DNA of 8,052 bases from Candidatus Methanophagales archaeon. GTDB taxonomy: Archaea; Halobacteriota; Syntropharchaeia; Alkanophagales; Methanospirareceae. The position numbers were made by a program, and so were the translations under genes. The stretch lies in the NCBI GenBank assembly GCA_030617585.1, contig JAUWVD010000042.1:1-8052 (forward strand), given 5' to 3'. Below the pieces are notes generated by a model that ran no database searches, was not told where the DNA came from, and saw nothing but the letters and a program-made list of their open reading frames with translations. Shown here piece after piece: positions 1 through 4,846 of this stretch (positions are counted from its first letter, which is position 1; each line of letters begins with the position of its first letter).

Positions 1-455
1 ATAATCGCTGCTTCTATTTTGGATTCTTCTATTGCTTTCAGCTCCTCCGGTGAACACGACACGTTTATCGAGTTGTACACCGCTCTGTCTGTTAATCCCA
101 CTTCGTCCACGTACTTTAGCCCTGCAACCTTTGCCTCCGCAACGGTCGAGTCAATCAAGAAGGGTGAGTCACTCTTCTCTACACAGAACGCAATTTCTTT
201 CTCCATCGCCTCTGGCGATTCCGAGAATATCTGCATCATGCATGGATTACCGGTTAAATCAGAAAACTCATCCTGCTTGTTTAGCACGTCTTCCGCCGCT
301 TTCTTATCAAATATACCTTTTTCCGCATCCTCGACGAGGTAATGCTTCGCGTAGAATATCGTGCCACACATAACAGTTGCGCACTCGCCGGGCTGACCTC
401 CTACTTTCACTCCGCCTATTTCATATATATCCTGCTTCCTATCAAACAAAAACAT
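1..455 (-). CDS. mtrH: Tetrahydromethanopterin S-methyltransferase subunit H (N-terminal part; 3' end outside window)
   Basis: MtrH is the peripheral cytoplasmic subunit that transfers the methyl group between methyl-tetrahydromethanopterin and the corrinoid of MtrA. Translating the minus strand from the ATG at 453-455 gives 151 uninterrupted residues to the window edge, about half of the usual roughly 310. Seen directly: the start MFLFDRKQDIYEIGGVKVGG, the GGQPGE motif (residues 19-24), GTIFYAKHYLVED (31-43), the TGNP motif (68-71), FLIDST (99-104) and EVGLTDRAVYNSINVS (118-133). These match the pterin-binding TIM-barrel family of MtrH and methylcobalamin:H4MPT methyltransferases. It is the last gene of mtrEDCBAFGH, 50 nt after mtrG. 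The start is supported by AAGGAGG at 471-477 (15 nt spacing) and a nearer AGGAAAGG at 461-468. Cys25 and Cys30 lie where I recall other residues in common homologs. The identification is secure; only the C-terminal half is unseen. Confidence 0.97.
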   Translation of the reverse strand, partial: MFLFDRKQDIYEIGGVKVGGQPGECATVMCGTIFYAKHYLVEDAEKGIFDKKAAEDVLNKQDEFSDLTGNPCMMQIFSESPEAMEKEIAFCVEKSDSPFLIDSTVAEAKVAGLKYVDEVGLTDRAVYNSINVSCSPEELKAIEESKIEAAI

Positions 456-505
456 TTTTTCCTTTCCTGTCCTCCTTAAAATTTTCTTATCCGCTCTCTT
501 TTATT

Positions 506-778
506 TTAGATTAAGAACATCACAAATATCAGTATCCCTACTACCGCACCGTACAATATGCCAAGTGCTGTGCCAATTTTCTCGCCCTGTTTTTGCGCCA
601 GTTCACCAGCTACGAACTCGACTTTCTCATCCATCACAGTCAACCTATCCAGCAATTTCGTTTGTTCCGGTGGTGTTATTGCAATTGGTATGGGGACACG
701 TAACTCCTTCTCCAGTTCCTCTTCTAACTTCTCCAGTTCCTCTACCACTTCTTCTTCGCTTTTCTCTTCTTCTGCCAT
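506..778 (-). CDS. mtrG: Tetrahydromethanopterin S-methyltransferase subunit G
   Basis: MtrG is a small single-span subunit of the Na+-translocating methyltransferase. The 90-residue protein has three visible parts. Residues 2-26 are very rich in Glu and Lys and look like a helical or coiled-coil segment. Residues 36-66 hold the family core (PPEQTKLLDRL, then DEKVEFVAGELAQKQGEKIG). Residues 68-90 are a hydrophobic C-terminal membrane helix (ALGILYGAVVGILIFVMFLI). The short DEKVEF...ELAQ...G..LGILYG signature is what identifies MtrG. The gene starts 6 nt after mtrF. Its ribosome binding site GGGGGTGA (790-797 on the complement) lies within the last codons of mtrF, with 11 nt to the ATG, implying translational coupling. 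The acidic N-terminal stretch seems longer than in homologs I remember. Confidence 0.95.
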   Translation of the reverse strand: MAEEEKSEEEVVEELEKLEEELEKELRVPIPIAITPPEQTKLLDRLTVMDEKVEFVAGELAQKQGEKIGTALGILYGAVVGILIFVMFLI

Positions 779-784
779 CGCTAC

Positions 785-994
785 CTACTTCACCCCCATT
801 AACACTATCTTCAAGCCGGCAAGCACGAGGGTTATAAAGATGCCCAGTGCAAATCCTTTTACAAAACCGACCCAAAGCCCCGCTGCGAATCTCGAATCCT
901 TCCCTATGACCGTTATTAGCTTCCTTAAATCCTCTATCTTCGCCGTTATCACTGCCGTCTCCGGAGTCTGTTGTGTAACCTTCTGTGCACCCAT
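785..994 (-). CDS. mtrF: Tetrahydromethanopterin S-methyltransferase subunit F
   Basis: MtrF is a small membrane subunit whose sequence resembles the C-terminal anchor region of MtrA. The 69-residue product has a hydrophilic, probably helical N-terminus (residues 1-32, with TAKIEDLRKLITVIGKDSRFAAG spanning 17-39) and one membrane segment at about 44-66 (GFVKGFALGIFITLVLAG). The pattern IxxLRxxxxxIGKDxRFAAGxxxGxxxGFALG is typical of MtrF and of MtrA tails from other archaea. Its ATG lies one nucleotide after the mtrA stop. A strong ribosome binding site, GGGGGTGA (1001-1008, 6 nt spacing), is formed by the last codons of mtrA, so the two genes are almost certainly coupled. The order mtrA-mtrF-mtrG supports the call despite the short length. 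Confidence 0.94.
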   Translation of the reverse strand: MGAQKVTQQTPETAVITAKIEDLRKLITVIGKDSRFAAGLWVGFVKGFALGIFITLVLAGLKIVLMGVK

Positions 995-995
995 T

Positions 996-1757
996 TTAAA
1001 TCACCCCCGTTAATGCTAAATACGCAATGAAAGGTATAGCGACAACTAAAGCGAGCAAAAGTCCTGCGGCTAACCCAAGAATGGTATTCTTTGATATTGC
1101 CATTGATAACTTGTAGTCCCTTGCCAGCACCTGTGACTTATATCTCACACTCTCTACTGCATCGGTGATTGTGCCCATGTACGGATCGGCAGACATAGCT
1201 AATGGTATTACCAGTTCTGCCGCTTCCTCCTCTTCTTTTCCCACCTGCACTATCATCGCGTCTTCAGGAAAGGCACCAGGGTCTTTTGACTTAAATTCCG
1301 CTATTTTCGCTTTTATCGCTCCAACATCTTCTGAACCTATCATCTCAGTTATTTCTACCTGCTGTCTGAACCGCTCAACCGCTTCAGGTGGCACGTTCTC
1401 GATGAATGGTATTGCTCCCGGTGCATCTACTATCTTATGCGATTCCTTGTCTATACCTTTCTCATGCAGTTTCAACAGCGAGCCGCCAGTTATATGTCCC
1501 GGAACTTCTGGTCCTGCAAGGATGTAGAACCTTATGTTTGGATTAGCGATAATATTCGCTATCTGCTTCTCCAATCCAATGTTCTCTGTCTTACATGACC
1601 CTACTATTGCAGCTCCGGCAGCGAAAAACTCCTGTATCGCAGCATCACTGAAATGACCGCCTCCTGAGGAAACCGCCACGGGGTTCTCTGGATCACCCGC
1701 TTCATAATCTCCCGTCGCTACGGGCCATCCCTCTGCTGGTTCTTTCTTCTCTACCAT
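996..1757 (-). CDS. mtrA: Tetrahydromethanopterin S-methyltransferase subunit A (corrinoid-carrying subunit)
   Basis: MtrA carries the 5-hydroxybenzimidazolyl-cobamide that accepts the methyl group and passes it to or from coenzyme M. The 253-residue protein has a cytoplasmic corrinoid domain (about 1-165), an acidic linker (EEEEAAELV, about 176-184) and a C-terminal membrane anchor (about 226-250). Seen directly: AEGWPV (8-13), GDPENPVAV (21-29), SCKTENIGLEKQIANIIANPNIRFYIL (54-80) and GPEVPGHITGGS (82-93). His88 in the last motif matches the lower axial cobalt ligand known from the family (His84 in Methanothermobacter). GAIPFIENV and DPGAF further on are also family motifs. One oddity is that residues 30-50 read SSGGGHFSDAAIQEFF before AAGAAIVG, where homologs I recall have a shorter TL.SH loop. 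The ATG is 2 nt after the mtrB stop, with GGGGGTGC (1764-1771) as ribosome binding site. Confidence 0.98.
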   Translation of the reverse strand: MVEKKEPAEGWPVATGDYEAGDPENPVAVSSGGGHFSDAAIQEFFAAGAAIVGSCKTENIGLEKQIANIIANPNIRFYILAGPEVPGHITGGSLLKLHEKGIDKESHKIVDAPGAIPFIENVPPEAVERFRQQVEITEMIGSEDVGAIKAKIAEFKSKDPGAFPEDAMIVQVGKEEEEAAELVIPLAMSADPYMGTITDAVESVRYKSQVLARDYKLSMAISKNTILGLAAGLLLALVVAIPFIAYLALTGVI

Positions 1758-1759
1758 TA

Positions 1760-2074
1760 TTATGCACCCCCAAATCCAAATCCTATTGCATACAGCACAA
1801 GTGCTACTGCCAGGATACCGAACGTCAGTCCTACCATCAGCATCGTGATAAAACCTGCTATGTTTGTTATTCCCTCTCTGTTAGGCTGTGCCATCGCATA
1901 AGTAGTCGTCGGGTCAAGAACGTTGAGCAGGTCATCAACGGCATCTTCTAAGATGCACAACTGCTCGTCTATCGGCGCTAAACTAACCTTGTAAAAACCT
2001 GGCCTGGCTTCTCCTACTGTCAGCGTTGACTCTTCCAAGACAACTTTGTATTTTTCATTTATTACTATTACCAT
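1760..2074 (-). CDS. mtrB: Tetrahydromethanopterin S-methyltransferase subunit B
   Basis: MtrB is a single-span subunit that helps hold MtrA on the membrane core of the complex. The 104-residue sequence has a cytoplasmic N-terminal part (VVLEESTLTVGEARPGFYKVSLAPIDEQL, about 11-39), then LEDAVDDLLNVLDPTTTYAMAQPNREG (42-68), and a membrane helix at about 71-100 (FITMLMVGLTFGILAVALVLYAIG). The LDP motif, YAMAQPNREG and the C-terminal helix are characteristic of MtrB. It lies between mtrC (8 nt upstream) and mtrA (2 nt downstream). The ribosome binding site is GGAGG at 2087-2091, inside the last two codons of mtrC, 12 nt from the ATG. The final Gly-Gly-Ala codons in turn make the ribosome binding site for mtrA. 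Length agrees with the family (about 100-110). Confidence 0.96.
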   Translation of the reverse strand: MVIVINEKYKVVLEESTLTVGEARPGFYKVSLAPIDEQLCILEDAVDDLLNVLDPTTTYAMAQPNREGITNIAGFITMLMVGLTFGILAVALVLYAIGFGFGGA

Positions 2075-2082
2075 CTCTTTTC

Positions 2083-2955
2083 TTAGCCTCCTAATGTCTT
2101 TATCAGTCCAGTGCCCTTAACCGCATATGCTTCCTCTAGACACGCTTTCATGTATGCTCTGTAAAAGACCACCCAGACAACAGCACCAAGTACAATCAAC
2201 GGTACACCCTGAACTGCCGATAAAGTCAGTGTTGTCACTAGCCCCAGGATGATACTTGCTATTCCACCTATCTCGATAGACATGAGCAGCGTTCTCCCCC
2301 TTCTCTCGTCTGCACCAAGGCATGTGTTAAGAGGCTGAAGCATAGCAAAAGCAGATATAATGAAAATCACTGCGATTACTCCATTGTTTATTGCGTTTGG
2401 CAGTACGTTCGTAATAGCATACGTCCCCGATATAATGGAAGTTTCAATTAGCACCGCCAGTGTTCCTGCTATGCCTAACTCCGTCATCCCTCGCTCCAAG
2501 CCCGGTATCTTCATATTGATGAACTTATCTCCATTTGCCAAATTGCCAGATACAAAACCCAGCAGTGCGAGAAGCGCAACACCTGCTAATACGCCGAATG
2601 CTATTTCCACTCCGCCCACGACTAACGTTCCAAAGCTCAATGAAGCTACAGCAATTCCTGTTATTCCTCCTACGATACCAAATCCCATTGCTAACACGCC
2701 TATTGATGGAACACCGGTTCCTAATCCGTATCTGGCGGTTTTCCTCACTGAATCCGCACCCCACAGAAGGACTATCATCATACCTATCCCCTTGATGAAT
2801 GCCGGTAGTCCAGGGAATATCGCTACTATTATACCAATAATAAGCGCAAAAATCCCCAGCCTCGACTCGTTGAAATAGTCAAAGGATAGCTTAAACTTCT
2901 CTTTTGGCTTCTCTTTTATCTCTTTCTCTTCTTGTTTTACTTCTTCTTCTCCCAT
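2083..2955 (-). CDS. mtrC: Tetrahydromethanopterin S-methyltransferase subunit C
   Basis: MtrC is one of the three polytopic subunits (with MtrD and MtrE) that form the membrane core for Na+ translocation. The 290-residue protein begins with a charged tail of about 22 residues (EEEVKQEEKEIKEKPKEK, 3-20). It then has repeated hydrophobic segments at roughly 33-50, 55-68, 83-106, 107-136, 162-205, 227-245 and 248-266. Conserved-looking landmarks are GNLANGDKFINMKIPGLERG (137-156), which resembles the family loop before MTELGIAG, and LQPLNTCLGADERRGRTL (206-223), a hallmark cytoplasmic loop of MtrC. Length is slightly above the roughly 265-270 usual for the family, mostly because of the charged N-terminus. 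The start 4 nt after mtrD is supported by GGGGGTG (2968-2974, 12 nt spacing). Position between mtrD and mtrB fits the canonical order. Confidence 0.96.
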   Translation of the reverse strand: MGEEEVKQEEKEIKEKPKEKFKLSFDYFNESRLGIFALIIGIIVAIFPGLPAFIKGIGMMIVLLWGADSVRKTARYGLGTGVPSIGVLAMGFGIVGGITGIAVASLSFGTLVVGGVEIAFGVLAGVALLALLGFVSGNLANGDKFINMKIPGLERGMTELGIAGTLAVLIETSIISGTYAITNVLPNAINNGVIAVIFIISAFAMLQPLNTCLGADERRGRTLLMSIEIGGIASIILGLVTTLTLSAVQGVPLIVLGAVVWVVFYRAYMKACLEEAYAVKGTGLIKTLGG

Positions 2956-2959
2956 CTCT

Positions 2960-3685
2960 TTACATTACACCCCCTGCTAACGTGCCGGTAAGCATTGCTA
3001 TCACTATGATGACCCCACAAAGCACAGACACGATTAATGAACAGGTAAGCCCCGTTCGTATCCGAGCCTTAAACTTCGGGTCATGGAATCCCTCTATCGT
3101 CCCCCCGATGTTATACGCTGCGATGATTGCGTTGGCAATAAAGATACCCATTGCCACTATCCCTGCAGTCGCTACAGAGAAGTGTGCATAGCTGTCTGAG
3201 ACGAGCACGACATAAATAAGTGCTCCGCCAAATCCACCTGAAAAACCGCCTAGTATTCCAGAGACGAAACTCGCTGTCGGAACTCCGTGTCCATCTGTCC
3301 GTGGTGTCTTGTATTCAGTCTGCGAGTCCTTGGTTATTGGATCCACTGCCACTCTACCAGAACAGGGCACTATACCAGCACCAAAGATGTATATCAGGTT
3401 CCCAACAAACATGGTGAACCCTATCATCAACATTGAGCCTACAGCACCTGACAGAGCAACAAGGATTACATTTGGTTTTGTCACCCAAAAACTCGCCACC
3501 GTTGACGCTGTGAATAAGCCCGTAACTGCTGCCCCTGTCATCAGCATCACACATCCGGTTGCAATTCCCGTGGCAGTAGCCATTGCCGCTGGCGCTCCCC
3601 CTACAGGCATTAAATGAACCGCAAGAGACGACAATAGTCCTCCGATTATTATGCATACTAATACCAACAAAAGTGTTTCTATCAT
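2960..3685 (-). CDS. mtrD: Tetrahydromethanopterin S-methyltransferase subunit D
   Basis: MtrD is a polytopic membrane subunit of the Na+-pumping core of the methyltransferase. The 241-residue protein is hydrophobic almost throughout, with likely membrane segments near 3-23, 28-62, 72-106, 139-165, 172-192 and 213-236. The diagnostic loop is at 103-138: GAGIVPCSGRVAVDPITKDS, then the TDGHGVPTASFVSG stretch. It matches the conserved VDPITK...GHG.PT.S.VSG region of MtrD. A second landmark is YNIGGTIEGFHDPKF (191-205). Length is typical of the family (about 230-245). The ATG at 3685 has the best ribosome binding site in the operon, AAGGAGTG (3693-3700, 7 nt spacing). A 54-nt purine-rich spacer separates it from mtrE, the largest gap in the operon, and contains a possible 16-codon reading frame described separately. 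Confidence 0.97.
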   Translation of the reverse strand: MIETLLLVLVCIIIGGLLSSLAVHLMPVGGAPAAMATATGIATGCVMLMTGAAVTGLFTASTVASFWVTKPNVILVALSGAVGSMLMIGFTMFVGNLIYIFGAGIVPCSGRVAVDPITKDSQTEYKTPRTDGHGVPTASFVSGILGGFSGGFGGALIYVVLVSDSYAHFSVATAGIVAMGIFIANAIIAAYNIGGTIEGFHDPKFKARIRTGLTCSLIVSVLCGVIIVIAMLTGTLAGGVM

Positions 3686-3732
3686 CTCTTTTCACTCCTT
3701 ATAATAATTTCTTTCTCTTTTCTCTTACTCAT
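3682..3732 (-). CDS. Possible 16-codon basic mini-ORF between mtrE and mtrD (speculative)
   Basis: On the minus strand an ATG at 3732, 7 nt after the mtrE stop, opens a frame reading MSKRKEKEIIIRSEKR. It ends in a TGA that overlaps the mtrD ATG as ATGA. A GGGGAG sequence at 3743-3748, made by the last codons of mtrE, sits 10 nt before it. It would bridge the largest gap in an otherwise tightly packed operon, so it could serve as a translational relay rather than make a stable protein. The spacer is polypurine, which favours chance Lys/Arg/Glu frames, and I know of no homolog. Low confidence. Confidence 0.15.
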   Translation of the reverse strand: MSKRKEKEIIIRSEKR

Positions 3733-3739
3733 TTTTTTC

Positions 3740-4696
3740 TTACTCCCCTACGAAAGGCCCGTATTTGTTCCTTGCCCACTTCTCTATCGTCCTGGCTAGT
3801 ATTACTAGTACTACTGCAATCACTATCCCTATTCCAATGCCCCATGCTGCTGCTAGACTGGGGTTCCAACCTGGGCCAGCCACGCCTCCGAGTGTCATTC
3901 CTATCACTGTTCTCCAGTTCTCGAACAACACGATGAGCCCAAACGCCAAACCCGTTGCGGGACCACCGTATTTCGCACAGAAAGCCGCTACATCCTTTGA
4001 CGTCCGTGTACCGCAAGCACCGTATCGGCAGATTTGGCCGTGGTAAACTACTCGTCTACCTTCACCGAATGGCTTATCCTGAAACGCTCTCTCTGTTCCA
4101 TAGTGTATATCACCTGTAGACGATCCGATTGCACCTACTGTTAGCCCCCAGATGAGGCACAGTAAAGGAAGTGGGAACGGATTGCTTGCCCCTGCAACAC
4201 CTGAAAGAATGCCCAAATTGCTCTGTATGTACGCGATCGCCGTAATGCATATCACAGCCAGGAAGTTGTGGGTTGCTATTGGCAGCAGATGCCCGTATAA
4301 GACATCGAGATAAATAGGCTGCTCAAATCGTTTATGCGCCGCTTCTCTTCCCACATGGCATACTGACGATCGAACCATGTGCACAAGCGATCCCACTGCT
4401 GCACCCACAGGTATTGCCAATAATGCTGCTGTTGGTCCAACTGACTCTAACTGCAGTAATATCAACATTGCTATGGTCCCTGAGATAGTGCAAGAAAGCG
4501 CATAAGACAACCCTTCTCCCGAAATCGCTTTGTTGAAGTACCTGTGTATGTACCCCATCTCTGGCGCTAACTGAATCTGCGAATTCGGATTGCTCTGCGA
4601 TCCTATATCTGACTCCAAGTCCTCAAACATGCACGCAATGAATGCCAAGAACGCTATTATCAGCATCCATGCAAACAACATTACTATTGGTTCCAT
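3740..4696 (-). CDS. mtrE: Tetrahydromethanopterin S-methyltransferase subunit E
   Basis: MtrE is the first gene product of the operon and a polytopic core subunit linked to Na+ translocation. Its 318 residues show membrane segments near 3-22, 64-82, 88-108, 138-157, 174-192, 245-259 and 283-301. Strong family motifs are EDLESDIGSQSNPNSQIQLAP (25-45), FNKAISGE (54-61), KRFEQPIYLDV (122-132), FPLPLLCLIWGLTVGAIGSS (174-193), then TGDIHYGTERAFQ (194-206), FCAKYGGPATG (239-249) and the KYGP end (311-314). Asp196 lies in the conserved STGD turn. The loop at 217-241 contains Cys223, Cys228 and Cys240; only the last seems general in homologs I remember. Length is a little above the usual roughly 295-305. 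The ATG at 4696 lacks a Shine-Dalgarno sequence but lies about 28 nt from a TATA box, consistent with leaderless translation. Confidence 0.97.
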   Translation of the reverse strand: MEPIVMLFAWMLIIAFLAFIACMFEDLESDIGSQSNPNSQIQLAPEMGYIHRYFNKAISGEGLSYALSCTISGTIAMLILLQLESVGPTAALLAIPVGAAVGSLVHMVRSSVCHVGREAAHKRFEQPIYLDVLYGHLLPIATHNFLAVICITAIAYIQSNLGILSGVAGASNPFPLPLLCLIWGLTVGAIGSSTGDIHYGTERAFQDKPFGEGRRVVYHGQICRYGACGTRTSKDVAAFCAKYGGPATGLAFGLIVLFENWRTVIGMTLGGVAGPGWNPSLAAAWGIGIGIVIAVVLVILARTIEKWARNKYGPFVGE

Positions 4697-4718
4697 GAGA
4701 AAGCTTAGAGTTGTTAGT

Positions 4719-4735
4719 ACTATAAAAGCTTTTCC
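4719..4735 (-). promoter_or_regulatory. Promoter of the mtr operon (TATA box with purine-rich BRE)
   Basis: Read on the minus strand, GGAAAAGCTTTTATAG contains a good archaeal TATA element (TTTTATAG, 4720-4727) preceded by an A/G-rich BRE-like stretch. The TATA centre is about 28 nt before the mtrE ATG at 4696. With the usual 25-27 nt spacing, transcription would begin at about 4697-4699, within a few bases of the start codon. No Shine-Dalgarno sequence precedes mtrE, which agrees. A perfect 10-bp palindrome, AAAAGCTTTT (4724-4733), overlaps the element and could be an operator, though short AT-rich palindromes are common. An alternative TATA at about 4738-4750 would give a leader of roughly 20 nt. 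Confidence 0.6.
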
Positions 4736-4737
4736 AT

Positions 4738-4753
4738 TTTTAATTTATTATAT
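4738..4753 (+). promoter_or_regulatory. Candidate promoter of mmp14
   Basis: The plus strand reads TTTTAATTTATTATAT here, with TTTATTATAT (4744-4753) the best TATA-like match in the divergent spacer. It would place transcription near 4774, giving mmp14 a leader of about 70 nt. It lies back to back with the mtr TATA box, only about 20 bp away, so binding at one may affect the other. The region is AT-rich and the match is imperfect. Confidence 0.4.
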
Positions 4754-4760
4754 CCCCGAA

Positions 4761-4811
4761 AGATAATAAGATACAAGAAAAGGGAACTAGTTAATAGATA
4801 AGAAAGATAAG
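4761..4811 (+). repeat. Short AGATAA direct repeats in the mmp14 leader
   Basis: AGATAA occurs at 4761-4766, 4796-4801 and 4805-4810. The last two are within AGATAAG copies 9 bp apart, and a related AGATAC lies at 4769-4774. They lie between the candidate mmp14 promoter and its ribosome binding site, where they could be operator half-sites or an mRNA element. The motif is short and the leader is purine-rich, so chance is quite possible. Confidence 0.25.
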
Positions 4812-4831
4812 TGGTATTCAAGAGGTAGAAT

Positions 4832-4836
4832 AGGAG
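4832..4836 (+). promoter_or_regulatory. Ribosome binding site of mmp14
   Basis: AGGAG lies 10 nt before the ATG at 4847 and supports that start over the later Met codons. Its presence, with a predicted leader of about 70 nt, contrasts with mtrE on the other side of the spacer, which has none. Confidence 0.6.
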
Positions 4837-4846
4837 TAATGATACT

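Noticed and set aside
558..1013. Plus-strand open frame of 151 codons opposite mtrG and mtrF, rich in Ser/Pro/Phe
   Set aside because: It is the antisense of two clear mtr genes. The Ser/Phe runs simply mirror the Glu/Lys codons of MtrG, and it has no recognisable domain.
2360..2878. Plus-strand open frame of 172 codons opposite mtrC
   Set aside because: It is antisense to a well-supported membrane protein gene. Its repeated Pro/Thr/Ile composition is the reflection of Gly/Ile/Val codons, with no plausible product.
3700..3732. Polypurine/polypyrimidine tract between mtrE and mtrD as a possible terminator or attenuator
   Set aside because: On the coding strand it is A/G-rich rather than T-rich, and there is no stem-loop, so it does not look like a termination signal.
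4720..4737. Five-codon ATG...TAG frame (MEKLL) on the minus strand upstream of mtrE, possible leader peptide
   Set aside because: It overlaps the TATA box itself, so it would lie upstream of the expected transcription start and not be in the mRNA.
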